The notes beneath the pieces were generated by a model, which saw only the letters and a list, made by a program, of their open reading frames with translations, ran no database searches and was not told where the DNA came from. The translations under genes and the position numbers were made by a program. Positions 36,758-46,245 of a stretch of 54,304 bases of DNA are shown in pieces. Position 1 is the first letter of the stretch; the number at the start of each line of letters is the position of its first letter. This DNA is from CAZGSG01 sp964528095 (GTDB lineage: Bacteria > Bacteroidota > Bacteroidia > Chitinophagales > Chitinophagaceae): the NCBI GenBank assembly GCA_964528095.1, contig CAZGSG010000003.1:1-54304 (forward strand). Reading direction: 5' to 3'.

Positions 36758-38218
36758 TTATAGCGATTTAAATCCCGTTGCCTTTAACATAAAATCTACA
36801 ATAGGTTCCGGATCTGGTAAACTATGTGGATGGTGTTTAAATCCCGGCTTATGAATAACCCTGATATTACCGCCCAACGCTTTGATCTTTTTTTCAAAAG
36901 GAATTGTATTCTCCTCCATCAGTACCGCCTCATCTTCATCCGCACAGATATGCAGCATGGGGTATTTCCCTTTTACGATCATCTTTACTTTATCTATGGG
37001 GCTTCCACTAAATGTTACCGTTTCCTCATCCGAAGTAAATCCATAATCTTTTTTGAACACTTCCCATTCTTTTGCGCTTTTATCTTTGCGCCAGTTTCCT
37101 GGCCAGCTTTTCAGATCAAGTACCGGATTATCAGCATACACCGCCGCCACAAGACCAGGATTTTCTGCCGCCCAGTTGTACGCATATACGCCGCCACGAC
37201 TCATTGCTTCCAATACAGTCTTTTTTGCCAGCCCGTTCTTTTGAAGAAACTGATAATACTTATTCCATAGGTCCACCGATTCTTTGTTACCAAATAATTC
37301 TGCCACATCACAGTACACAATATGAAAACCCAGCTCCAGCAACGCGATATCCGCCTGTGGCTCATGCCCCCAGAATCTTGCACGCCACACCCATGGATGA
37401 CCAGTTGCAGCCCGTTTTGGTTGCGCGATCTTACAATTGCGGCCATTCATTTCAAAACCGGCGCATGTATATCCATAAAAAGAACTGATCGTTTTCGGAA
37501 TATTTATTTTATTAATGATATCATATGCCGTATCCCGTTGTTGATTGATAATACGGGCAAGGTTTTTTGCGATCATTGTTGCACCTGCAGCATCGGGATG
37601 TATCTTATCCGTATAACGTTCCGGCTTATCGGAAAACAGGGAATACAAATTCACCAGTTCCAGTTTTTCCTCATAAGCAACCTGTTGAATAGCCGGGATG
37701 ATCTTTTTAACAATAACAGGGTCCCAGATACCAGCCGTATCTGTAACAAACGATTTGACAGGTAACAGCAGGATGATCCTCGGGCGGGAAGGCAACGCTG
37801 TAAAAGAACGGATCAACGCATGATAATCTTTTTCAAATTCATCCATCTTTACTCTATTGATCAGCTTGCTATCATTACCACCGAGATCAATAAATACAAT
37901 AGCAGGATTTGTTTCCAGCGCAGTACGGTATTCTTTTGTACTGGTATAAGGTTTGTTCCCGCTATTAAGCAGGGTACAACTATTCACTCCCAAATTATTC
38001 ACTACATACTTTGCGCCAAGCAGCGCCTGCAACTGTGCGGGATAAGCATATTGTTCGGGGTGTTTGATGGTTGCGCCCTGTGTAATGCTCGCGCCGATGC
38101 AAACTATTTTTATCTTCCCTTTTTGTTGTGCATACACTGATGTGCAGGATAGTCCTCCCCATATCATGCAGCATATAACCAGTCGCCTCAAATAATGATA
38201 TACCTTATTTCTTCCCAC
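36758..38218 (-). CDS. Two-domain esterase: SGNH hydrolase fused to alpha/beta hydrolase
   Basis: The 486-residue protein has a signal peptide (about residues 1-30). Domain 1 (about 35-230) is an SGNH hydrolase: CIGASITQGA with S44, LGGNDSK with N115, and DKIHPDAAG with D204 and H207. Domain 2 (about 240-480) looks like an alpha/beta hydrolase: the elbow AMSRGGVY with S340, a YADNP strand, an ICADEDEAV acid region and KPGFKHHPHS with a likely catalytic His. Both domains keep complete-looking catalytic sets. The fusion suggests removal of two kinds of acyl group, or two positions, from one substrate. It lies between GH29 and GH88, three bases from the GH29 start of its upstream neighbour's stop. 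Confidence 0.8.
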   Translation of the reverse strand: MGRNKVYHYLRRLVICCMIWGGLSCTSVYAQQKGKIKIVCIGASITQGATIKHPEQYAYPAQLQALLGAKYVVNNLGVNSCTLLNSGNKPYTSTKEYRTALETNPAIVFIDLGGNDSKLINRVKMDEFEKDYHALIRSFTALPSRPRIILLLPVKSFVTDTAGIWDPVIVKKIIPAIQQVAYEEKLELVNLYSLFSDKPERYTDKIHPDAAGATMIAKNLARIINQQRDTAYDIINKINIPKTISSFYGYTCAGFEMNGRNCKIAQPKRAATGHPWVWRARFWGHEPQADIALLELGFHIVYCDVAELFGNKESVDLWNKYYQFLQKNGLAKKTVLEAMSRGGVYAYNWAAENPGLVAAVYADNPVLDLKSWPGNWRKDKSAKEWEVFKKDYGFTSDEETVTFSGSPIDKVKMIVKGKYPMLHICADEDEAVLMEENTIPFEKKIKALGGNIRVIHKPGFKHHPHSLPDPEPIVDFMLKATGFKSL

Positions 38219-38220
38219 GT

Positions 38221-40101
38221 TTATTTTTTAAGAGGATCCAATTGAATCTCCAGTAATTTCATTAGTTCCGCTTTGGTAATATTGAGGGGTATTATTTCCA
38301 GCCGATGAACACCAGCGTTTAACTTCAGGTCCGGTAGTTTTTGAGCGATCACCGCATTGTTCTTCCCTGTCTCAATATTTATTTCAGCTATTTTTTTCCC
38401 GTCCAGTAATAATTGGCAACTCCCACCTATGCTATCACCTGTTACATATTTTATAATAGCACTAAAATCATTGGGCTCAACCATTCTGAATTCCCATGAT
38501 AGCGATTGGTTTTTTTTCTTCCATCCTTCTACATAATAACGGTCCGTTTTTCCATCGCCAAAACCAAAACCTGCACCAGTTAGTTTGGCATCAAATGCAA
38601 GCAGGCGTTCACCCGCGACCCCGGGCGCAATAAAGCGGACTGTATCTGTTACCGGTTTAGCTGTCAATTCCACCACGATAACGGTATTGACCGTATCAGG
38701 TGCTGTTGCCGGCAGATCGATCAGTATATCTTTTTCATTCAGTCTTTTCGTAGTCATCTTTTTGGAAGGATCTGCAAGCAGGTAAGCTTTACCTATTCCG
38801 TTTTTTAATCCACCGACATACAATTTTCCCTTGGCAGGCCATCTAAAAACATGCAGGTATAATTTGTTATCCTTCAAAGTAGATACGCCCCAGTTCTGAA
38901 AAGGCAATGGACCAGCATGTGTTGCATAAATGCTCTCCCCGTTCCTGTCCATCCATTTGCCAATACCCTGTAGTATTTGCAGATCCGGTTGATCAAAAGC
39001 TCCATCACCTTTGGGCCCGATATTCATCAGCAGGTTACCTCCTCTTGATGCCGCTTTGGCAAGCAATTGTATAAAATGCGCTACCGGTTTATGACTTTTG
39101 TCGAATTGGTGATAGCCATAGCTTTCATTGGTTGTCGGTATAGCTTCCCACCAGCTATCTGTAACAGGAAAAAATTCGGCTGGTCTATCTGCCGTATTCC
39201 GGTAATCACCCATATTACCTGTCGCACTCCTGACCAGTCGGCCGTTGACTACAATATTGGGATCGGCTTCGCGGATCGCTTTTAGTATAACTATATTTTC
39301 TGATAGCGGAAGTTTCTGAGGTGTATCAAACCAGAGAATATCGGGATGATATTTTTTTATCAGTTCCTGTATCTGCGGAATGGCTTTTTCCCGCACATAT
39401 TTCTGCGCTTTGGGCAACCATTCAGGATGTGCGTCATACCAGCGTGTACCACCCAATAGTTTATCTCCGCCAGGGTTATTTAATTCCCAGTCATTGCCCG
39501 GTGCATCTGGATGTTCCCAGTCAAATGCATGCGAATAATAGAACCCGAATTTTATTCCCTGTTTTTTTGCTGCTATTGCCAGCTCTGCCATAGGATCTCT
39601 TTTAAAAGGGGACTGGTCGGCCAGGTCAAAATCAGATATAGCGGAGTTGTACATCGCGAAACCATCATGATGTTTGGCGGTAATGATAAAATATTTCATA
39701 CCCGCTTTTTTTGCATTGGCAATCCATTCATCCGCGTTAAAAAGTGTTGGATTAAACTGGTGCGCAAGGTCAAGGTATTCTTTGCGGGAGATTTTTTCTT
39801 TGCGCATCAGGTGTTCTGCATACCCACTCACCTGTTTTCCCTTCCACTCACCTCCAGGCAGCGAATAGATGCCCCAATGAATGAACATGCCGAATTTCGC
39901 ATCGGCCCACCATGCAATCCGCTGGTCCCGTGTTTTCATGGAAGCAGTCCACCAGCCATTTACCGCTTCATCTATCGCCTGCTGATCACGCGTCTTTGCA
40001 TTGTTGAACATCTCCCGGTCTTCATCACCAGTTGTTTGTGCCGACAGATCAGCAACCGCGAATAAAAACATACACACTAACCAAAAACCATATTTCTTCA
40101 T
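38221..40101 (-). CDS. GH29 alpha-L-fucosidase-like enzyme (third of three)
   Basis: The 626-residue protein has a signal peptide (ending ADLSAQ). It has AWWADAKFGMFIHWGIYSL, AKHHDGFAMYNSAISDFDL and DILWFDTPQK with the nucleophile Asp at about D259, then RGGNLLMNIGPKGDGAF. A C-terminal module of about 130 residues (from about 495) ends in the HRLEIIPLNITKAEL region and looks like a beta-sandwich binding domain. An unusual N-terminal spacer of about 40 charged residues precedes the barrel. Its stop lies two bases before the start of the esterase gene, so the two are probably translationally coupled. Confidence 0.92.
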   Translation of the reverse strand: MKKYGFWLVCMFLFAVADLSAQTTGDEDREMFNNAKTRDQQAIDEAVNGWWTASMKTRDQRIAWWADAKFGMFIHWGIYSLPGGEWKGKQVSGYAEHLMRKEKISRKEYLDLAHQFNPTLFNADEWIANAKKAGMKYFIITAKHHDGFAMYNSAISDFDLADQSPFKRDPMAELAIAAKKQGIKFGFYYSHAFDWEHPDAPGNDWELNNPGGDKLLGGTRWYDAHPEWLPKAQKYVREKAIPQIQELIKKYHPDILWFDTPQKLPLSENIVILKAIREADPNIVVNGRLVRSATGNMGDYRNTADRPAEFFPVTDSWWEAIPTTNESYGYHQFDKSHKPVAHFIQLLAKAASRGGNLLMNIGPKGDGAFDQPDLQILQGIGKWMDRNGESIYATHAGPLPFQNWGVSTLKDNKLYLHVFRWPAKGKLYVGGLKNGIGKAYLLADPSKKMTTKRLNEKDILIDLPATAPDTVNTVIVVELTAKPVTDTVRFIAPGVAGERLLAFDAKLTGAGFGFGDGKTDRYYVEGWKKKNQSLSWEFRMVEPNDFSAIIKYVTGDSIGGSCQLLLDGKKIAEINIETGKNNAVIAQKLPDLKLNAGVHRLEIIPLNITKAELMKLLEIQLDPLKK

Positions 40102-40191
40102 ATACTTTAAATTGTCTTTTCTAAATTCTCAACCAGGATAACAAAACCATCTTTCTTAAAGAACTAAGAGCGTTAAACTCCAAACCCGAAA

Positions 40192-41391
40192 CTATTTATC
40201 TATCCAAATGACCGGGTTTCGGACAGGAAGATTCCTGATCACCTCTTCCACGGTCGGGGCATGTTCCAGTTTTGCCCAGGTGTTAAACCATTCTTTATTA
40301 TTGTATGCCGCCGCGCCAAATACAAGAAAAGGATGCGCAACAGGCCAGTTGTTCCAATACATAACATCCTGTTTAAACGGCCATTTTGCCTTATCTGCTA
40401 CAAAAGGATACAAGTACTCAATACCTTTTCTGATAGATTTCCCATCGGCAGTTTGATATTCCCAGAGGTTTTCTTTTCCAGATGACAACACCTGGCAGAT
40501 GGTTGCCATTGCATCAAGATTGAACAATGAGTACCCATAAGGTTTTGTTCTTGCCAGTTCACGCGGAAAACCGCCATCAGCAGCCATCTGGTTAGGTAAC
40601 AATACATTTTTATACCGGTCGCCGCAAAATTTCAGTAATTCCTCATTGCCGGTAAATTTTGCAAAAGCCGCCACCTGCATCACCCAGCAGGTACCATGAT
40701 TGTTGGCTGCATTCATTTCATCTTTGCCGTATTGATGAGTAGTGAGCCAGTTAAGATATTGTGTAAACCATGCCCTGGTGCCTTCTATCACCTGTTTATC
40801 CATTTGTTTTGCATCCATCATCACCAATAGTCCCTGTACTACTTCTATAAAATGAATAGTATCAATAATGCCTATACCGCGGCCGGTAGCACGACCTTTT
40901 ATTGCCTGCGCATATAACAGGTTAGGGTTCATCATCGTTGCGCTATCGGTAAACCATGCTTTGCAATGCGATAAAGCATGCCGCACATATCTTTCATCTC
41001 CCGTGATTTTATAAGCTGCCGCCAATGCACCAATGACCTGGCTGAACCTTATCATGGCGATACGATGGGCAACAAAATTATCAGGATTGGTCATCCCGTC
41101 ACGCTGAATATAGGGGCTATCCACGTTTGCCGGATCAGGCCACCAATAATCACCTTCTGAATAAAAATCATGTTTGCCACCTGCACTTCTTACTGAGCTT
41201 TGTGCGGTTACCGTAACAGGTTGTTGCTGCATGGCCCAATCAGCTTTCTCCAGCACCTGCTTGCGCAATACCTGTTCTATTTCTTTATACAGGGAGGAAC
41301 TGCGGGGCATATGTTTCTGTGAGTTACAACCGATCATTAATATTCCCAATACCAGGAAAAGAAACTTCATACTGTCCATTTTCATCTTCAT
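40192..41391 (-). CDS. Alginate-lyase-fold lipoprotein (PL5/PL38/PL39-like)
   Basis: The frame opens at 41448, overlapping the GH31 gene, but the lipoprotein signal FLFLVLGILMIGC lies further in, so the start is most likely one of the ATGs at 41391, 41385, 41379 or 41370; 41391 is given. The product is about 399 residues. Signatures are GDYWWPDPANVDSPYIQRDG, TGRGIGIIDT and MNAANNHGTCWVMQ, the last with the Asn-His pair of the alginate_lyase fold. The protein at 2-1162 is a relative with the same order of motifs. Lipidation suggests membrane attachment. It probably cleaves a uronan; glucuronan and alginate are known substrates of such families. Confidence 0.83.
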   Translation of the reverse strand: MKMKMDSMKFLFLVLGILMIGCNSQKHMPRSSSLYKEIEQVLRKQVLEKADWAMQQQPVTVTAQSSVRSAGGKHDFYSEGDYWWPDPANVDSPYIQRDGMTNPDNFVAHRIAMIRFSQVIGALAAAYKITGDERYVRHALSHCKAWFTDSATMMNPNLLYAQAIKGRATGRGIGIIDTIHFIEVVQGLLVMMDAKQMDKQVIEGTRAWFTQYLNWLTTHQYGKDEMNAANNHGTCWVMQVAAFAKFTGNEELLKFCGDRYKNVLLPNQMAADGGFPRELARTKPYGYSLFNLDAMATICQVLSSGKENLWEYQTADGKSIRKGIEYLYPFVADKAKWPFKQDVMYWNNWPVAHPFLVFGAAAYNNKEWFNTWAKLEHAPTVEEVIRNLPVRNPVIWIDK

Positions 41392-41426
41392 AAAAGCTGT
41401 TTCAATTAGAGGATCATGAGCTTCCA

Positions 41427-43574
41427 CTATTTTGTCATGAATTTCCATGTTACTTTGCCTATTGTGCTTGGTTTTCCTTTTGCCGGCGCATCAATTATTC
41501 CTTTCCATTGACCTTTTTTATCTTTTTCAGTTTTTAACCAGCGCCAGCTATACTCGCCCTTTTCATAATTGAACGTTTCTCCATCATCATCGTATAACTT
41601 ATAAGTTCCCGGCTTCTCTCCATAATGTCTTATTTCAAGATCTATTTTCTCAGTTGGCTTTGGCGCATGCAATAATGGCGGCATCATTGGAATGAGCGCA
41701 CCATCTTTTACATATACCGGTATTTTATTCAGCCCGGGTGTAACCGTTATCACCTCTCCATCACCCGCATATTCACCGGTGTAGAAATCATACCATTTGC
41801 CTTTGGGTAAAATTACTTTTCTTGTCTGCTGACCGGTAAATAAGGGTGCTACCAATAAATATTCGCCGGCCATATACTGATCCTTGATCTCCTTATTCGT
41901 CGCTTCTGCATAAGGATTCTCTTCCAGGTTTGCACTACCCGCTTCTTTTTTAAGTTCCGGTTTAAATCCAGGTTCCAATGACATGCCCCTGAAAGGTGGA
42001 GTACCTTCAAAATGATATTTCGCGAATTCGCTATACCAATAAGGCATCATCTGCATCCTCAACAAAGCAAGTTCTTTTACCTGGTCGGCCACTTCAGGAT
42101 ATGACCAGGGCTTGGTACCACTCGACCAGGCGTTGATCATTGCCATAGGTGAGAAAATAACTGTTTGAAAACGACGCAACCATTCTTCTGCCGTTTTGGA
42201 AGCCCTTACTTCCGGTGTCCACAATACACCGGAATAGCCGCTATTGATCAGCGCTGTTATAAAATCTTCATGATTATAATAATCATTGTAAATAACATAA
42301 GGAAAAGAAACCGCACCTGCATTGGACGCGCGTACAAGACCAAATGTGCGCTCGTTCTTTTGATGATACATATCCGCACTGTACCGCATGGCCAGTACGC
42401 CGTATGTCTGCCGCATCTGTTCTGCACTTATACCTGAGGGAAAACTTGCTACATCCGGCCAGAGATAATGATCATACCCATCCACCTCGTCGATCTTATA
42501 CCCGCTCACACCGATATCCACCTGGTCTTTTTGTAATTGTCCGAAGAATATTTTTCTTGCTTCCGGTATATTAAAATCAGGTACTTCACCAACCCATACT
42601 GTATGCGAACCCGTATAAGGTGTAATGCTTTTATAGAAAGAAGCCTGTTTGGAGATATAAGGATTGATCCATAGATTCAACCGGATATTTTTTTCCAACA
42701 TTTTTTTTACAAAGGTGGCGGGTTCGGGATAACGTTTTTTATCCCATTCAAATGTACCGGGGTATGCACGACTTTGCCAGCCTGGCTCCAGCCCAATATA
42801 ATCAAGCGGAAATCCTTTCTCTGCAAATGCGGCGGCTTCTTTTTCTACTTCATCGGAAGTATATAATGACTTTACGCGTTGCGTAAAACCAAGACCCCAG
42901 CGTGGTGGCAATACTCCACCCCCATTAAAAAGATTAAATCTTCGCACAGCATCCAAAGGCGTTGGGCCAGCAAATACATATACTTCCACACCAGCAGCAG
43001 GAATTGCTATTTCCACCGCATCTGAATACGGACGTGAGCTCCAGGTCTTATCGGTATTGCGATCTTTTTCTACCGGAGGATGTTCGCTATCCTTCCGCAC
43101 TCCTGAACCCGCATATACATTGATATACCTTGCTGAATTAATAAAAACACCGTAGCCTTTGGAAGAAACATAAAACGGTACCGGTGCATGTGTGCGGCCA
43201 TTGTCCTTGCCTCCATAATGATCTACATGCAATTGCAGGATCTTTCCCCGCTGATGCACGGTTTGAAAATTAAGGCCAAACCCATAAAGCTGTTCTTCCT
43301 TATCCAATGGAAAACGAAGACTTGTTCTGCCATCTGCCACAGCAGCGGCTATATCCTGTTTGGAAAAAGGAAATGCGGACGCGGCTATCTTTTCTAATCC
43401 CGCCTTATCCGGCAAAGATCCCGCGGCCTTCAATAGATCATAGGTCTCAGGCTTACCCACTATTCCCTTCCATACGCCAGGAGCAATCTCTGACCAGCTA
43501 ATCTCCTGCGCCTGTAAACTGAAAGAAAATGCAAGTGTAAAAACAACTACCAGTATATTCCTGAATTTATCCAT
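41427..43574 (-). CDS. GH31 family glycosidase
   Basis: The 715-residue protein has a signal peptide (ending SLQAQ), an N-terminal beta-sandwich, and a barrel with LPPRWGLGFTQRVKSLYTSDE, then SGYKIDEVDGYDHYLWPD where D362 is the likely nucleophile. The C-terminal beta domains include GTYKLYDDDGETFNYEKGEY, as usual in GH31. The family covers alpha-glucosidase, alpha-xylosidase and alpha-galactosidase activities; the active-site sequence KIDEVDG is not the common KTDFGE form of alpha-xylosidases, so alpha-galactosidase or another activity is plausible. It lies between GH95 and the lyase lipoprotein. Confidence 0.9.
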   Translation of the reverse strand: MDKFRNILVVVFTLAFSFSLQAQEISWSEIAPGVWKGIVGKPETYDLLKAAGSLPDKAGLEKIAASAFPFSKQDIAAAVADGRTSLRFPLDKEEQLYGFGLNFQTVHQRGKILQLHVDHYGGKDNGRTHAPVPFYVSSKGYGVFINSARYINVYAGSGVRKDSEHPPVEKDRNTDKTWSSRPYSDAVEIAIPAAGVEVYVFAGPTPLDAVRRFNLFNGGGVLPPRWGLGFTQRVKSLYTSDEVEKEAAAFAEKGFPLDYIGLEPGWQSRAYPGTFEWDKKRYPEPATFVKKMLEKNIRLNLWINPYISKQASFYKSITPYTGSHTVWVGEVPDFNIPEARKIFFGQLQKDQVDIGVSGYKIDEVDGYDHYLWPDVASFPSGISAEQMRQTYGVLAMRYSADMYHQKNERTFGLVRASNAGAVSFPYVIYNDYYNHEDFITALINSGYSGVLWTPEVRASKTAEEWLRRFQTVIFSPMAMINAWSSGTKPWSYPEVADQVKELALLRMQMMPYWYSEFAKYHFEGTPPFRGMSLEPGFKPELKKEAGSANLEENPYAEATNKEIKDQYMAGEYLLVAPLFTGQQTRKVILPKGKWYDFYTGEYAGDGEVITVTPGLNKIPVYVKDGALIPMMPPLLHAPKPTEKIDLEIRHYGEKPGTYKLYDDDGETFNYEKGEYSWRWLKTEKDKKGQWKGIIDAPAKGKPSTIGKVTWKFMTK

Positions 43575-43675
43575 TTCTACTATTTTTAATTAACTACTTT
43601 TTCTTGGTTCCTGGTTCAGTGTTGTTCGTTTTTCGATCTTGCAAAACCAGGAACGCTTACCTGTAAACTTGTAAA

Positions 43676-46243
43676 CTATCTGGGCACAACAGTATATGTT
43701 TTGCCTTTCTCTGTTTTAAAATCAATGACAAACCCATTGCGCTGGTCCAGATCCTGCAGTGTTGCATTCGCATTTTTCTCATACACTGGTTTACCATATA
43801 CCGTATTCAATTCGTTAGGATTTATACCTGTTGCAGTCACCGAAGACGATTCTATTATTTTCACCGGCTGTAATGTATGTATACGACAATTCCCTCCTGA
43901 ACCGGAATAGATAGTTGACCTCACCAGCCGGCCTTCATTCCAATCGATGTTCACCGTGAAATTGCCCCGTCCTTTTATTCCTTTAACTGATCCCTTGTTC
44001 CAGATAGCAGGCAGGGCAGGCAATAAGAATAATTCACCTGCATGACTTTGTAATAACATTTCCGTGATACCTGCAGTAGCTCCGAAATTTCCATCGATCT
44101 GGAATGGCGGATGTGCATCAAACAAATTAGGGTATGTACCTCCGCCGCCCATTGTCTCTCTTATTTCTGCAGGGTTGATATAGGTAAATGCATCACTTAG
44201 TATTTTATAGGCGTGTTCACCATCCTGTAATCTGGCCCACCAGTTGATCTTCCATGCCATTGACCAGCCAGTGCTCACATCACCGCGAAAGATCAATGAT
44301 TGTTTGGCTGCTGCAGCCAGTTCCGGTGCGCTGTTCAAACTGATCTGGCTCCCGGGATATAAACCAAACAAATGAGACAGGTGCCGATGTTTATCTTTTG
44401 GATCATCCCAATCATTGAACCATTCCTGCAATTGCCCGTACTGGCCGATATGATAGGGGTATAGTTTTTCTTTCGCGCTGATCAACTGATCCCTGAATGC
44501 CTTGTCAGTATCCAGTACTGTTGTCGTTTTGATAAGTGCGGTGAATAATTCCCGGATAATGGACATATCCATAGTAGATGCCATGCTCAGTTGATATTCT
44601 TTGCCTTTGATCTTGATCGTATTCTCCGGCGATGTGGATGGATTGGTAATCAGAAAACCGGTAGCCGGGTCTTTGATCAGCCATTGCAGCATAAACTGCG
44701 CGGCGCCTTTCATCAATGGATAAGCTTGTTCTTTCAGGAATTTTTTATCGCCGGTAAATAAATAATGTTCCCATAGATGTGTACTGAACCAGGCACCTGC
44801 CATTGGCCAGCAACTCCAGCGGGGCACACCTTTCGGATCCCATTCATATCCGCCCGGTGGTGATGTCTTGGCCCAGAGATCTGAATTATGATGCGTAACC
44901 CAGCCCTCATTGATATTATAATTGACTTTCGCTGTTACTGCCCCGTTCACCGCCAGTTCTTTCATGAAATCAAATAAGGGTTGATGACATTCAGAAAGAT
45001 TCGTATTCTCTGCCAACCAGTAATTCATTTCTGTATTGATATTCGTAGTATAGTTGCTACCCCAGGGAGGCTGCACATGATCGTTCCAGATTCCCTGCAG
45101 ATTTGTTGGCCTTGATCCAGGTCTTGAAGCCGCGATCATCAAATAGCGGCCAAACTGGTAGTAGAGGGTCTGCAACTGTTTGTCATCAGGAGAGGCACTG
45201 TATTGTTTTAAGCGCTCATCTGTTGGTAGTTTTATTTTGGCAGCGGATGATCCAAGATCCAGTTTTACCCTGTTGAACAAAGACTGGTAATCGCGGATAT
45301 GAGCTGCTTTTAACTGAGCGAAGGACTGCCGTAATGCCAAACGCATATTGCTTGTGGCTTCATCTCCCGGATTTTTGCCCTGCGTTGCAGGCGATTTATC
45401 AAACCCATTAAAACTTGTTGCTTCAGAAAGATAGATCGTTACTGCATTCGCATTGGACACAGCCAGGTGCTCACCGGCTTTTTTCATTGTGCCACCTTCT
45501 GTCACGAGCTTCACCTGTATCTCAAAGGTCATTCCTTCTCCACCTGGCGATTCATCATATTCAATTTGTTTTGCCTCATAATCACGGTTGGCAACATATT
45601 TAGGCGCTTTTCCTTTTAGTATCAATTGATCTGCAGCTACAGCTGTTGTTGTGTACTTTAACTTACTTGTAAGGAATGTATTAAAATTGATCGCGTTTTT
45701 CTTATCCGCTGTGATCCGTATCACCATTACTTTGCCGGGATGGCTGATCAGGGTCTCCCTTGTATAACTAACTCCATTGACTGTATATTTTACTGTAGCA
45801 GTTGCTGTATTCAGATCAAGGTCCCGGTAATAAAAAGATGGGATGGTATCCTGTAATGTGTTTTGCAACCAAAGATCTCCCAATGGCAGGTACCGGGAAG
45901 AATAAGGACCCTGCATTTTTTTCCAGGTGGCCGCAGCGCTATCATAGTTGCCCGCGAATATCAACTCTCTCACCAAAGGCAGGTATACAGGTCCGTTAGG
46001 ATTGTTACCCGGTTGCGGCGCACCCGACCAAAGGGTATTATCATTCAACTGGTAACGCTCTTTACTGATACCGCCAAAGACCATGGCTCCCGTTTTAGCA
46101 TTTCCCAGGGGTAATGCTTCCTCCCAGATAGAAGCTGGTTTGCTGTACCATAGTTTAAGCGCAGGATCATTTACCGTCGTTTGCGAAAAAACAGGGACAG
46201 TTCCTGCAAAAAATAGAAGCGCCAGTATATAACGATTAAGCAT
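43676..46243 (-). CDS. GH95 alpha-L-fucosidase/alpha-L-galactosidase
   Basis: The 855-residue protein has a signal peptide (ending VFSQ). It begins with KLWYSKPASIWEEALPLGNA, the standard GH95 opening. The catalytic motifs of the family are all present: NINTEMNYWLAENTNLSECH (paired Asn), GQLQEWFNDWDDP with the acid at about E607, HRHLSHLFGLYPG, and PFQIDGNFGATAGITEML with the Asp that works with the Asn. GH95 acts by inversion on alpha-1,2-linked L-fucose or L-galactose. It lies three bases after GH2. With three GH29 enzymes it makes removal of fucosyl-type residues the most heavily represented activity of the locus. Confidence 0.94.
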   Translation of the reverse strand: MLNRYILALLFFAGTVPVFSQTTVNDPALKLWYSKPASIWEEALPLGNAKTGAMVFGGISKERYQLNDNTLWSGAPQPGNNPNGPVYLPLVRELIFAGNYDSAAATWKKMQGPYSSRYLPLGDLWLQNTLQDTIPSFYYRDLDLNTATATVKYTVNGVSYTRETLISHPGKVMVIRITADKKNAINFNTFLTSKLKYTTTAVAADQLILKGKAPKYVANRDYEAKQIEYDESPGGEGMTFEIQVKLVTEGGTMKKAGEHLAVSNANAVTIYLSEATSFNGFDKSPATQGKNPGDEATSNMRLALRQSFAQLKAAHIRDYQSLFNRVKLDLGSSAAKIKLPTDERLKQYSASPDDKQLQTLYYQFGRYLMIAASRPGSRPTNLQGIWNDHVQPPWGSNYTTNINTEMNYWLAENTNLSECHQPLFDFMKELAVNGAVTAKVNYNINEGWVTHHNSDLWAKTSPPGGYEWDPKGVPRWSCWPMAGAWFSTHLWEHYLFTGDKKFLKEQAYPLMKGAAQFMLQWLIKDPATGFLITNPSTSPENTIKIKGKEYQLSMASTMDMSIIRELFTALIKTTTVLDTDKAFRDQLISAKEKLYPYHIGQYGQLQEWFNDWDDPKDKHRHLSHLFGLYPGSQISLNSAPELAAAAKQSLIFRGDVSTGWSMAWKINWWARLQDGEHAYKILSDAFTYINPAEIRETMGGGGTYPNLFDAHPPFQIDGNFGATAGITEMLLQSHAGELFLLPALPAIWNKGSVKGIKGRGNFTVNIDWNEGRLVRSTIYSGSGGNCRIHTLQPVKIIESSSVTATGINPNELNTVYGKPVYEKNANATLQDLDQRNGFVIDFKTEKGKTYTVVPR

Positions 46244-46245
46244 AA

